Positions 37,743-46,908 of a stretch of 64,000 nt of DNA are shown here, one piece after another (positions within the stretch are counted from its first letter, which is position 1; each line of letters starts with the position of its first letter). Made by a program: the position numbers and the translations under genes. The notes beneath the pieces are model-generated. The model searched no databases, was not told where the DNA came from, and saw nothing but the letters and a program-made list of their open reading frames with translations. The stretch comes from Clostridiales bacterium (GTDB taxonomy: Bacteria > Bacillota > Clostridia > Oscillospirales > Acutalibacteraceae), in the NCBI GenBank assembly GCA_024684435.1, contig JAIKWV010000018.1, positions 1-64,000 on the forward strand, given 5' to 3'.

Positions 37743-38825
37743 TTAAAAATCACAAACAGCGAAATAATTCGCCTTTGGCCTGAAATTGCTGAAGAGCATG
37801 GGTTCATCGTTTGCATTGGAGAGACGGTTCTCGCTGTGCTCATCGTCGATCGCCCAGAATGTCACGCTGCTTATAACATTCCTGTGATCCCGAAGGACTT
37901 TGAAGATCTCCCGATATTTTACGGTCTGGATATCCCTGAGCCATTGAGGTATCTCATCGTATTTTTCTTTTAACGCTGACGTGTAAAGGGAAATATCAAG
38001 CTCCGTTATCTGAATATCCTTTATTCCGATATTTTCAAAAGCCGTCAGCACACGGTCAAGCTCTTTTGACACCTCTTTTGGGGAAAGGGTCTTCCAGTGT
38101 CCCTGTATCCCCACAGCGTCGATGGGTACTCCCGCCGCTTTCCATTTCTTCAAATATTTGAGCATATAATTAAACTTATGCGTGCTTTTAATAACCGAGG
38201 TCTCGTTCAGAACAAGGGTCGCATCCGGGGCGATCTCCCGGGCGAATTCAAAGGCCTTTGTGATAAACTCCTCGCCGCAGTATTTGTAGATCTCGCTTTC
38301 TTTGAACGCGCCGGATGCGTTGTAGTTGAAGGGCTCGTTGACCACATCCCAGACTTTTATAACGTCCCCGTACCGCTCCATGACCGTCTTCATGTAATCA
38401 TAAAGACGTCTGTAAAAAACATCCCTGCCCACAAAACTGCCGTTGCCGTCGTAGAGCATCCAGCTCTCGCCCCAGACCAGAGTGTGACCTCGGAGCTTCA
38501 TGTTGTTTTCCTTGCAGAATTCGCAAAGTCTGTCCACAGCCTCAAAGTTCCAAACGTCTTCCTTCGGATGGATATAGTCAAGCTTCAGCTCAACAACAGG
38601 TGTGAGGGAGGAAAAATTTTTCTTCAGGAAATCGCATATTTCCGGGCTGTAGGTATACCATGAGGCTACAGCGGCGCCTATGTCGAAATAGTCGGCATAG
38701 ACCTCCTTTAAACCCGTATAATCCTCCTCGGCAAGCTTTCCGGAATAATCCCCCGCTCCGCCGTTGAGCAGAATTATCACGGGGATGATAACGGACATTA
38801 TTTTTGTAAAAATTTTCGACAGCAC
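37743..38825 (-). CDS. GH10 endo-1,4-beta-xylanase, secreted or membrane-anchored
   Basis: A GTG start at 38825 is preceded by GGGGAG eight bases away. The 360-residue protein has a short hydrophobic N-terminus (MSVIIPVIILL) and a full GH10 barrel. Hallmarks are LRGHTLVW, the acid/base Glu in WDVVNEPF (~residues 142-149) and the nucleophile Glu in IQITELDI (~251-258). It cleaves internal xylan linkages with retention. No carbohydrate-binding module or dockerin is present. It follows the GH36 gene by 21 bp and is followed by the RNA methyltransferase. Confidence 0.93.
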   Translation of the reverse strand: MLSKIFTKIMSVIIPVIILLNGGAGDYSGKLAEEDYTGLKEVYADYFDIGAAVASWYTYSPEICDFLKKNFSSLTPVVELKLDYIHPKEDVWNFEAVDRLCEFCKENNMKLRGHTLVWGESWMLYDGNGSFVGRDVFYRRLYDYMKTVMERYGDVIKVWDVVNEPFNYNASGAFKESEIYKYCGEEFITKAFEFAREIAPDATLVLNETSVIKSTHKFNYMLKYLKKWKAAGVPIDAVGIQGHWKTLSPKEVSKELDRVLTAFENIGIKDIQITELDISLYTSALKEKYDEIPQWLRDIQTVKYREIFKVLRDHRNVISSVTFWAIDDEHSENRLSNANDEPMLFSNFRPKANYFAVCDF

Positions 38826-38846
38826 AAGATCAGCTCCCCAAAAATA

Positions 38847-41024
38847 TTATACCTGCGTAAAATACGCGGTGAAGCTCTCCCCGTCCCTGTTCACACAACC
38901 CGTAAGGTTCAACCCCACGTTCATCAGAAAAGCTCCTGAATATATCTCTCCGTCCGCTTCATTTTTGTAGCGGGCGTTTTCGTCAAGCCCCTTGAATTTG
39001 ACAAATGTCATTACGTTGTCCTTTTTGAGCATGCATACCATGGTGAACAGGAAAGAGCTTTTGTCTCCGGCGACTATCTGCCACGCCGCAAGCCGGGAAT
39101 TTTCAAAGGGACTTATGAGCCTGTACAGGTCTCCCCCGCGGATAAGGTCATAATATTTATGGTAAGACGCCACGTGATTTTTGACGATCTCCCTGTCCTC
39201 CGGGGTAAGCTTCCTCGGGTCAAGCTCGTACCCGAAGGTGCCCCACATCGCCACGTCACCTTTTGTCTTATAACCTGTCCTGTCGCAGGCGGAAACGTGG
39301 GCGCCCTGAGCCGAGGCGGGATAGCACATCGAGGTACCGAACTGTATGTAAAGCCGCTCGATAGGGTCGGTGTTGTCGCTGGTCCATATCTGGGGCGAAA
39401 ATGCAAGCATTGCCGGGTCGAATCTTCCGCCGCCGCCGGAACAGCCCTCAAGTAAAATATCCGGGAAAGCGGTGGTCAGCCTGTTCAAAAGGTCGTATGT
39501 GCCCAGAATAAAGCGGTGGAAAAACTCCTTGCTCCTCTCCGGCGGGAGCAGCGCCGAGCCTGCGTCGGAAATGTTTCTGTTGAAATCCCATTTGACGTAA
39601 TCTATCTTGTTTTCGGAAAGAACTTTATATATCTGACCCCAGATATTTTCCCTGACGTCCTCTCTGGAAACGTCCAGCACATACTGATTCCTTCCGATCA
39701 TAGGCTCTCTGTCTCTCACGTGGACTTGCCAGTCCGGCTGCGCCCGGAACAGGTCTGAATCCGGGGAGATCATCTCCGGCTCGTACCATATGCCGAACTT
39801 CAATCCCTGCTGATTTATCCTCTCGATAAGGGGTTTTAAGCCGCCGGGGAGCTTTTCCTCATTGACGAACCAGTCGCCAAGGGAGCTGTTATCGCAGTTT
39901 CTTTTGCCAAACCAACCGTCGTCCATGACCAGCATTTCTATGCCCAGCTCCTTAGCGGATTCCGCAAAGGCGACCAGCTTTTCCGTATCGAAATCGAAAT
40001 ACGCCGCTTCCCAGCTGTTGATAAGCAGCGGGCGCTTTTGGGTCTTATATTTTCCTCTGATAAGATTGCTGTTGTAGAATCTGTGGAATATCCTGCTCAT
40101 TTCACCAATGCCCTTGTCAGTGTAAACCGACACCGCCTCCGGGGAATAAAAGGTCTCGCCGCTGTCAAGGAACCATTCAAAGCCCTCCGGGTTTATACCC
40201 ATAATGAAACGGGTGGTACCGTTATGGTCGCACTCCGCAAGGGCGGAAAAGTTGCCGGAATATACCAGGTTGAAGCCGTACGCCTCCCCGTGATCTTCGT
40301 CCGCGCCCCGGGAAACGATGGCGGCGAATGGGTTCTGGGAATGTCCCGAAACGCCTCTCTTGCTCTCAACTCCCTGAACTCCGTGGGCAAGGGGACGGCG
40401 CTGTATGTTACGCTCACAGCAATGCCTGCCGTAGAGGGTTATCATGTCGTAATACATTGAGGGCAGGTCAAGGCAAAGACTGAAAACACGCTCCACATGC
40501 ATGGGCTTGTCCGTAGGATTCGTAAGACGGATGCTTCGGGTCATAACAGGGCAATTCTCAAAAACGGTGTAGACCAAAACGGCCTGAAGTCCGGTGACTT
40601 TGTCCTCCGTTGTTATTTCAAGGATCTGCGCCTCATCATCGGTGTTGGCATAAGTCGAGGGAAGCGACGGTATGGGCTTTTTGCCTGCGTAGATCTTATG
40701 CGAAACGTAGCGTATATCCGTCACGTTGTCCCCGTTGGCGTTTCTCACCGACAGGGCGGATATCCTGAAATCCCCCGCACCGTTACAGCCGTACTCAATG
40801 GGAGCTGAATCCGGAGAAAAACCGTGCTCGCCTATCACCGGGTTTGATGGTGAAAAGGACGCCGAGGGCAGTCTTTTCTCAAAGCCCTTAAAATTGACGT
40901 CGGGGATCTTTTTACCGTAGTAGAGATTGAGAAGATAATTTTCATCGTAGATTTTTATTACATAGCTGGTATCGGAAGTATCCAGCTTGAATATTTTTTC
41001 TTTTTCGTAAAATATAATTGACAT
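38847..41024 (-). CDS. GH36 alpha-galactosidase
   Basis: The 725-residue enzyme has the length and order of bacterial GH36: an N-terminal beta-supersandwich, a catalytic barrel and a C-terminal beta domain. Visible motifs are LVMDDGWFGKR, FGIWYEPEM, the nucleophile Asp in YVKWDFNR, GCSGGGGRFD, and the acid/base Asp in IWTSDNTDP. It releases terminal alpha-galactose from raffinose-type oligosaccharides or galactomannan. No signal peptide is present, so imported oligosaccharides are the likely substrate. GGAGGG precedes the ATG. It is the first gene of the GH36-GH10-methyltransferase operon. Confidence 0.95.
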   Translation of the reverse strand: MSIIFYEKEKIFKLDTSDTSYVIKIYDENYLLNLYYGKKIPDVNFKGFEKRLPSASFSPSNPVIGEHGFSPDSAPIEYGCNGAGDFRISALSVRNANGDNVTDIRYVSHKIYAGKKPIPSLPSTYANTDDEAQILEITTEDKVTGLQAVLVYTVFENCPVMTRSIRLTNPTDKPMHVERVFSLCLDLPSMYYDMITLYGRHCCERNIQRRPLAHGVQGVESKRGVSGHSQNPFAAIVSRGADEDHGEAYGFNLVYSGNFSALAECDHNGTTRFIMGINPEGFEWFLDSGETFYSPEAVSVYTDKGIGEMSRIFHRFYNSNLIRGKYKTQKRPLLINSWEAAYFDFDTEKLVAFAESAKELGIEMLVMDDGWFGKRNCDNSSLGDWFVNEEKLPGGLKPLIERINQQGLKFGIWYEPEMISPDSDLFRAQPDWQVHVRDREPMIGRNQYVLDVSREDVRENIWGQIYKVLSENKIDYVKWDFNRNISDAGSALLPPERSKEFFHRFILGTYDLLNRLTTAFPDILLEGCSGGGGRFDPAMLAFSPQIWTSDNTDPIERLYIQFGTSMCYPASAQGAHVSACDRTGYKTKGDVAMWGTFGYELDPRKLTPEDREIVKNHVASYHKYYDLIRGGDLYRLISPFENSRLAAWQIVAGDKSSFLFTMVCMLKKDNVMTFVKFKGLDENARYKNEADGEIYSGAFLMNVGLNLTGCVNRDGESFTAYFTQV

Positions 41025-41063
41025 AGATCTGCCCTCCGTGACTTTTAAAATGTGATTTATTTT

Positions 41064-41097
41064 ATTATAGCATTGACCTTAACCGTTGTAAACCGTT
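41064..41097 (-). promoter_or_regulatory. Promoter and possible operator of the GH36 operon
   Basis: On the minus strand TTTACA (41092-41087) and TATAAT (41069-41064) are 17 bp apart. Two direct copies of AACGGTT (plus-strand AACCGTT at 41081-41087 and 41091-41097), exactly 10 bp apart, overlap the -35. A regulator reading one face of the helix could bind there; that is inference. Confidence 0.7.
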
Positions 41098-41169
41098 ATA
41101 AAAATTCCACCGGACTTTCCCCGCTGCTTTTATATATTCCATTAAATTACAATTTTTCTATTTTTTCTA

Positions 41170-41198
41170 TTGATACTGCGTCGCAAGTGTGCTATAAT
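41170..41198 (+). promoter_or_regulatory. Sigma-70-type promoter of hppA
   Basis: TTGATA at 41170-41175 and TATAAT at 41193-41198 have a 17-bp spacer. The gene starts 77 bp downstream. Confidence 0.8.
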
Positions 41199-41274
41199 AC
41201 AAGTTACCTTAAAAGAGACCCGAAACCGCATTCGCTTTTCGGCAGTCTTTTTAATTTTAAACGGAGTTGATATT

Positions 41275-43359
41275 ATGGAGCGAACCATTGTTTTTCTTAC
41301 CGCAGCAGCCTCTGTTCTTGCTCTGCTCTTTGCGCTTTTCACCGCGAAGAAGATCAAGAAGTTTGACGAGGGCACCGATCTGATGAAAAAGATCTCTCAG
41401 TCGGTCCGCAAGGGAGCAAACGCGTACTTAAGCAGACAGTACAAGATAGTCATCGTCTTCTTTGCCGTGGTTTTCGTTGTACTTGGCGCAATGGCGTTTT
41501 TCAAGCTGCTTACCCCCTATGTACCCTTCGCGTTCCTGACCGGCGGCTTCTTCTCAGGTCTTTCCGGATTTATCGGCATGAAGATAGCTACCGCATCCAA
41601 TGCCCGCACCGCCAACGCCTGCCGCAAAGATCTCAACGGCGGACTGAGAGTGGCTTTCTCAGCCGGTTCCGTTATGGGATTCACCGTTGTTGGTCTGGGT
41701 CTTCTTGACATCACCATTTGGTTCTTCCTTCTTAAATTTGTATTCAAGCTCCCCGATGACGAAGTGACCAGCGCTATGCTCACCTTCGGTATGGGCGCTT
41801 CCTCAATGGCTCTGTTTGCCCGTGTTGGCGGCGGTATCTTTACCAAGGCCGCAGACGTGGGCGCTGACCTTGTCGGCAAGGTTGAAGCCGGCATCCCCGA
41901 AGACGACCCCAGGAACCCCGCTGTTATAGCTGATAACGTGGGCGACAACGTGGGCGATGTAGCCGGAATGGGCGCCGATCTTTACGAGAGCTATGTTGGT
42001 TCTATAATTTCTTCCTGCGCTCTGGGCGTTGCCGCATACAGCAGCTTCAAGGCAATGGCTCTTCCCCTCTGCATTGCCGCTGTGGGTGTGCTCTGCTCGA
42101 TAATCGGCACCTTCCTTGTACGCACAAAAGAGGGCGCCACACAGAAGCAGCTCCTTTCGGCGCTGTCTAAGGGCACCAATTTTTCAGCCATTCTTATTGC
42201 CATAGTGACTTTCCCCCTTGTATGGTTTGTCCTCGGCAAAGAAAACTGGCACATTTATTTTGCTATTCTCGCCGGACTTATCTCCGGTGTCCTCATCGGT
42301 CAATCCACCGAGTATTTCACATCAGACAGCTACAAGCCCACAAGAAAGCTTGCAAAGTCAAGTGAGACCGGCACCGCGACCCTTATGATAAGCGGTCTTT
42401 CCGTGGGAATGATTTCCACATTGCTTCCCATACTCATCGTTTCAGCCTGCGTACTTGTCTCCTACTTTGTTTCAGGCGGCAGTCGATCCGCTTCAATGGG
42501 ACTTTACGGCATAGCTTTAGCGGCCGTAGGTATGCTTTCCACCCTGGGTATCACCCTTGCAACCGACGCATACGGTCCCGTTGCGGACAACGCCGGCGGC
42601 ATCGCCGAAATGGCAGGTCTTGACAAAAAGGTCAGAGAGCGCACAGACGCCCTTGATTCCCTTGGCAACACCACAGCGGCAACAGGTAAGGGCTTTGCCA
42701 TCGGTTCCGCGGCTCTTACTGCTCTTGCTCTCATGGCTTCTTACATAAACAAAATCAACAGCATCGACGGCGGTGCGGAAAAAATCAAAAATCTTGCCGT
42801 AAACAATCCTACGGTTCTTGTTGGTCTGTTCATCGGCGCATGTCTTCCCTTCGTGTTCGCGGCGCTGACCATGAATTCCGTGGGCAGAGCGGCTCAGAGC
42901 GTTGTTATCGAAGTACGCAGACAGTTTAAAGAGATCAAAGGCATAATGACAGGCGAGGCTGATCCTGATTACGCTAAGTGCGTTGACCTGTGCACAAAGT
43001 CCAGCCTGCATGAAATGATCCTGCCCACCATCGTGGCGGTCATCGTTCCCATAGCCGTGGGGCTCATCCTCGGCTGCACCGGCGTTGTGGGTATGCTTGC
43101 CGGCGCTACCATATCCGGTTTCCTCATGGCTGTGTTCATGTCCAACTCAGGCGGCGCCTGGGACAACGCCAAGAAACACATTGAGGGCGGCAATTTCGGC
43201 GGCAAAGGCTCCGACAATCACAAAGCCGCTGTTGTTGGCGACACTGTAGGCGATCCCTTCAAGGATACATCAGGTCCCTCCATCAACATTCTTATCAAGC
43301 TCTTATCCATGGTCTCCATCGTTTTTGCGGCTCTGGTCGTGAAGATCTCACTGTTCTGA
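41275..43359 (+). CDS. hppA: K+-dependent membrane-bound ion-pumping pyrophosphatase
   Basis: The ATG at 41275 follows GGAG and gives 694 residues, normal for the family. About 16 membrane helices are expected. The pyrophosphate-binding signatures are DVGADLVGKVEAGIPEDDPRN with DNVGDNVGD, and near the C-terminus GDTVGDPFKDTSGP. GNTTAATGKG carries Ala and Gly at the positions that distinguish K+-dependent from K+-independent enzymes (Lys and Thr in the latter). The protein hydrolyses cytoplasmic pyrophosphate to pump Na+ or H+ outward; which ion is not settled by what I can see, though Na+ is common in Clostridia. It has its own promoter and terminator. Confidence 0.95.
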   Translation: MERTIVFLTAAASVLALLFALFTAKKIKKFDEGTDLMKKISQSVRKGANAYLSRQYKIVIVFFAVVFVVLGAMAFFKLLTPYVPFAFLTGGFFSGLSGFIGMKIATASNARTANACRKDLNGGLRVAFSAGSVMGFTVVGLGLLDITIWFFLLKFVFKLPDDEVTSAMLTFGMGASSMALFARVGGGIFTKAADVGADLVGKVEAGIPEDDPRNPAVIADNVGDNVGDVAGMGADLYESYVGSIISSCALGVAAYSSFKAMALPLCIAAVGVLCSIIGTFLVRTKEGATQKQLLSALSKGTNFSAILIAIVTFPLVWFVLGKENWHIYFAILAGLISGVLIGQSTEYFTSDSYKPTRKLAKSSETGTATLMISGLSVGMISTLLPILIVSACVLVSYFVSGGSRSASMGLYGIALAAVGMLSTLGITLATDAYGPVADNAGGIAEMAGLDKKVRERTDALDSLGNTTAATGKGFAIGSAALTALALMASYINKINSIDGGAEKIKNLAVNNPTVLVGLFIGACLPFVFAALTMNSVGRAAQSVVIEVRRQFKEIKGIMTGEADPDYAKCVDLCTKSSLHEMILPTIVAVIVPIAVGLILGCTGVVGMLAGATISGFLMAVFMSNSGGAWDNAKKHIEGGNFGGKGSDNHKAAVVGDTVGDPFKDTSGPSINILIKLLSMVSIVFAALVVKISLF

Positions 43360-43382
43360 TAAAGTAATAACATAAATTCAAG

Positions 43383-43409
43383 GAAGCTCCTTTATGGGGC
43401 TTCTTTTTT
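43383..43409 (+). terminator. Rho-independent terminator of hppA
   Basis: GAAGCTCC pairs with GGGGCTTC around a 5-base loop, followed by a T-run. It lies 23 bp past the stop codon. Confidence 0.88.
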
Positions 43410-43502
43410 GTTTTCACCAAATTTTTCAAAAAATATTTTCCCCGTGAATAGATGAGAAAAAATCGGTGAAACTAACAAAAACGAAAGAAGGGACTTAAAG
43501 CA

Positions 43503-44618
43503 ATGAAAAAAATAACAGCGTTCATGATCGCCGCGGTCTTTATTCTCGGCAGCATAATCGCTCTTGCGGGCTGCGGCAAAGTTATGGATGAAAAAGAGAT
43601 CACGGTCACCACCGCGAATCAGGGGGAAAACGTACACGTTTTCTACTACACATACGATGATAATTATATTTCATCACTGAAAACCGAGCTGGATAAAGCG
43701 TTCAAGGACGCCGGCATAAACTGCCGAAGCTACGACGGAGGCGCCGATCAGGCAACTCAGACGAACCAAATAAAAGCCGCTGTGGAAAACGGGGCTAAGG
43801 CGATTGTGGTGGACATCGTTGACACCGCTTCCGACAAGGCGGCAAACGATATTGTTACCATGGCGAAAAACGCGGGGATACCTGTTATATTCTTTAACCG
43901 CGAGGTCTCCGATAATGTGGTGCGGAGTTATAACAAGTGCGCATTCGTGGGCACCGACTCCGAGGGTGCCGGTCACATTCAGGGGCAGATGATCGGTGAA
44001 TATCTTCTCGGGAATTACGACGCCTACGACCTTAACAAGGACGGAAAGATATCGTATATAATGCTCAAGGGCGAAGACGGAAACATGGAGGCGGTCTACA
44101 GAACAAAATATTCCGTTGAAGACGCGGACGGTATATTGGCAGCCGCCGGTAAAGCCGCGCTTTCATTCTTTGATCCCAACAACAAGGACAAATATCTTGT
44201 GGACAAGGAGGGTAAATGGTCCTCGGGATCGGCAAAGGAATATGTGACCGCCGCCCTCAAAACAAACAATGAAACCAGCAAGAATATGATCGAGCTTATT
44301 ATATGCAACAATGACGCCATGGCGGAGGGCGCAATAGAGGCGCTTAACGAGGCGGGTTATAATACCGGAAAAACCGGCTCACGGACGATACCCGTTTTCG
44401 GCGTGGACGCCACCGATAACGCAAAAACTCTTATAACCGCGGGGAAGATGGCGGGCACCGTCAAACAGGACGCAGAGGGAACTGCAAAGGCGATCACCCA
44501 TATAACAAAAAACGCTCTGGACAGCACAAAGGATCTTATGGATGACACTGGCAGCTACAAGATCGACAACGCAGTAAACAAGATACGAATAGCCTGCGAC
44601 AAACTGATGGGCAAATAA
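43503..44618 (+). CDS. Galactose/glucose-type ABC transporter substrate-binding lipoprotein (MglB-like)
   Basis: The 371-residue protein begins with a lipoprotein signal ending in LAGC (~Cys24), so it is lipid-anchored outside the membrane. The periplasmic-binding-protein type 1 fold is clear. It includes the calcium-binding loop DLNKDGKIS (~residues 179-187), specific to MglB-type galactose/glucose receptors, and CNNDAMAEGA and GVDATDNA further on. No mglA or mglC permease or ATPase gene is adjacent, so it is an orphan in this window, possibly serving a transporter elsewhere or acting as a sensor. It is flanked by two terminators. Confidence 0.9.
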   Translation: MKKITAFMIAAVFILGSIIALAGCGKVMDEKEITVTTANQGENVHVFYYTYDDNYISSLKTELDKAFKDAGINCRSYDGGADQATQTNQIKAAVENGAKAIVVDIVDTASDKAANDIVTMAKNAGIPVIFFNREVSDNVVRSYNKCAFVGTDSEGAGHIQGQMIGEYLLGNYDAYDLNKDGKISYIMLKGEDGNMEAVYRTKYSVEDADGILAAAGKAALSFFDPNNKDKYLVDKEGKWSSGSAKEYVTAALKTNNETSKNMIELIICNNDAMAEGAIEALNEAGYNTGKTGSRTIPVFGVDATDNAKTLITAGKMAGTVKQDAEGTAKAITHITKNALDSTKDLMDDTGSYKIDNAVNKIRIACDKLMGK

Positions 44619-44646
44619 AAAGCAAAAATATTTTTTATACAGAAAG

Positions 44647-44676
44647 CGCGGAGATGCCTTACCCGACATCTCCGCG
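44647..44676. terminator. Bidirectional terminator between mglB-like gene and the glycan operon
   Basis: CGCGGAGATG at 44647-44656 pairs perfectly with CATCTCCGCG at 44667-44676. The plus strand continues TAAAATTTAT, and the minus strand has a T-rich stretch ~12 bases on. It ends both convergent units. Confidence 0.82.
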
Positions 44677-44698
44677 TAAAATTTATATTCATTTAAAT

Positions 44699-45718
44699 TC
44701 AGCGGCGCAAGATCTTTTTTGCCAATTTGACCAATCTGCACCGAACGAAAAAAAGTGAGGGACAGTTTACAAGCCACCGCAGAGTCTTATATTCTTCAAC
44801 AATCGAAAAATGAACAAAATATTCTTTTGCCCTGCCGGCGGCGAAACGGATAAATTTCTGGTTTCTTTTATAAACTCCCAGAGGGTCATCCCCCATACAA
44901 AGCTGCATAACGAGACGTACAAAGTGTATCAGATATTCCTTTTCATCACCGGTTATTTCGGAGGTTTCCATGCTGTTTATCTCATCGAAGAAAATAATCC
45001 AGTTGTTTATTCTGTCGATCATAGGCGCTTCCGTTGTTTTCCTGCCGGAAACGGATTCATCCCTCAGCGTCCAGTAATATCCAACCACCGGAACGCTCAG
45101 GAAAGATGCGGCTTTGTGGCAGAAAAGCATTGAAAATATACCGTCCGCATCAAGTCCGTATTTCCCGTAATAACGAAGACTCCCCAGCTTTTCCGTAATG
45201 AAGCATTTTGATGTGTCCCTTATACATAAAATATCGGTATGTGAAGGATATTTTTCCCGCATCTCCCGTAAAGATATATTGTTCTCATAAACGACCGAAT
45301 CAAAATTTGTATAAGAATCCAGTCCGACAGATACTCCGTTCTTTATTTTTTCGGTCAGAAAAGCAATACAATCCGGCAGTGCATCTGACATATTCCTGAC
45401 AAGTTCATTAAACAGATTTTCTGAAAGCCGGTCATCCGAACCCATAAGCAGAAAATAATCCCCGGTTATCTTATCAAGCCCGAAGTTGACCGCGGAAACG
45501 TAACCGCCGTTTTCTTTTTTATAAACTTTTATCCTGTTGTCATTCTGCGCATATGCTTTTAATATGTCTTCCGTGGAATCCGTTGAACCGTCATTGACAG
45601 CAACCAACTCCCAGTTGGGATACGTCTGAGCCAGAATGCTGTCCACGGCAGAACGCACATAGCTTTCGGAATTATAACAGGGCATGATAACACTGAATTT
45701 TACGTTGGCACTGCTCAA
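44699..45718 (-). CDS. Family 2 glycosyltransferase
   Basis: The frame opens with a GTG at 45727, but GGAG immediately abuts it. A TTG at 45718 has GGAG nine bases away and is preferred, giving 339 residues. The GT-A domain shows FSVIMPCYNSESYVRSAVDSILAQTYPNWELVAVNDGS... with the DxD-type motif MGSDD (~residues 97-101). It transfers a sugar from a nucleotide donor during surface-glycan assembly; the sugar is not known. It is the last gene of the seven-gene minus-strand operon, directly after the UDP-FucNAc genes. Confidence 0.88.
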   Translation of the reverse strand: MSSANVKFSVIMPCYNSESYVRSAVDSILAQTYPNWELVAVNDGSTDSTEDILKAYAQNDNRIKVYKKENGGYVSAVNFGLDKITGDYFLLMGSDDRLSENLFNELVRNMSDALPDCIAFLTEKIKNGVSVGLDSYTNFDSVVYENNISLREMREKYPSHTDILCIRDTSKCFITEKLGSLRYYGKYGLDADGIFSMLFCHKAASFLSVPVVGYYWTLRDESVSGRKTTEAPMIDRINNWIIFFDEINSMETSEITGDEKEYLIHFVRLVMQLCMGDDPLGVYKRNQKFIRFAAGRAKEYFVHFSIVEEYKTLRWLVNCPSLFFVRCRLVKLAKKILRR

Positions 45719-45732
45719 AGAAACCACTCCGT

Positions 45733-46908
45733 TCAGCTCTGTTTTCTCCAGACAAATTTGTTTACTATACCTGTATAGCTCTGCACAAGGTTGACCACCT
45801 TTGCGCTTACGTTTGTGTCGGTATAATCCGGCACGGGGATACCGATATCTCCGTTTTTGTTCATTTCCACCGCCAGCTCCACAGCCTGAAGCAGTTGATT
45901 TTCCTCTATACCGGCGATAACAAAGCAGGCCTTATCCAGCGCCTCGGGGCGTTCGGTAGAGGTCCTTATGCACACCGCAGGGAAGGGCTTGCCTACACTT
46001 GTATAGTAACTGCTTTCCTCCGGGAGAGTACCGCTGTCCGACACCACCGCAAAGGCGTTGTACTGAAGGCAGTTGTAGTCGTTAAAGCCCAAAGGCTCAT
46101 GCTGAATAACACGCCTGTCCAGTTTAAACCCTGTCTGCTCAAGCCTCTTCTTTGAGCGGGGATGGCAGGAATACAGCACGGGCATATCGTATTTTTCCGC
46201 AAGCTTGTTTATAGCGGAAAACAGGGAGATGAAATTTTTCTCGTCGTCGATGTTTTCCTCACGGTGGGCAGACAAAAGGATATATCCCTTCGCCTTGAGA
46301 CCCAGCTTGCTTAAGATATCGCTCCCGTTTATTTTTTCCATGTTGCCCTCCAGCACCTCAGACATGGGGGAACCGATAACATATGTGCGTTCCTTGGGCA
46401 TTCCGCACTCTATCAGGTAACGTCTGGCGTTTTCGGAATAGGCAAGATTTACATCGGATATTATGTCCACTATCCGTCTGTTGGTCTCCTCCGGCAGACA
46501 CTCGTCCTTGCACCTGTTCCCCGCCTCAAGATGAAAAATGGGAATGTGCAGCCTCTTGGCGGCAATGGCGGACAGGCAGGAATTTGTGTCCCCAAGCACC
46601 ATGAGGGCGTCGGGAGACAGATCTGACAGCAGCCTGTAGGAATCCCTGATAATGTTTCCTATGGTCTCTCCCAGATCGCTGCCGGCAGAGTTCATATACA
46701 CATCCGGCTCCTCAAGTCCCAGATCCTTGAAGAAAATACCATTGAGGTTGTAATCGTAATTCTGCCCGGTATGCGCCAGAAGGCAATCGAAATACTGCCT
46801 GCATTTTTTTATGATCGAGGACAGGCGGATGACCTCCGGTCTGGTTCCAACGATTATCAGCAATTTTATTTTTCCGTCGTTCCGGAAGCTGCAATTATAT
46901 TCCATCAT
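45733..46908 (-). CDS. fnlC: UDP-GlcNAc 2-epimerase family; UDP-L-FucNAc-forming epimerase (CapG/FnlC type)
   Basis: The 391-residue non-hydrolysing epimerase begins KLLIIVGTRPEVIRLS and carries AHTGQNYD, HLEAGNRC and SAHREENID, all family hallmarks. Placed directly after the CapE/FnlA and CapF/FnlB genes (4-bp overlap with the latter), it most likely performs the last step to UDP-N-acetyl-L-fucosamine. It would not be plain WecB. The symbol rests on this context. Confidence 0.88.
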   Translation of the reverse strand: MMEYNCSFRNDGKIKLLIIVGTRPEVIRLSSIIKKCRQYFDCLLAHTGQNYDYNLNGIFFKDLGLEEPDVYMNSAGSDLGETIGNIIRDSYRLLSDLSPDALMVLGDTNSCLSAIAAKRLHIPIFHLEAGNRCKDECLPEETNRRIVDIISDVNLAYSENARRYLIECGMPKERTYVIGSPMSEVLEGNMEKINGSDILSKLGLKAKGYILLSAHREENIDDEKNFISLFSAINKLAEKYDMPVLYSCHPRSKKRLEQTGFKLDRRVIQHEPLGFNDYNCLQYNAFAVVSDSGTLPEESSYYTSVGKPFPAVCIRTSTERPEALDKACFVIAGIEENQLLQAVELAVEMNKNGDIGIPVPDYTDTNVSAKVVNLVQSYTGIVNKFVWRKQS

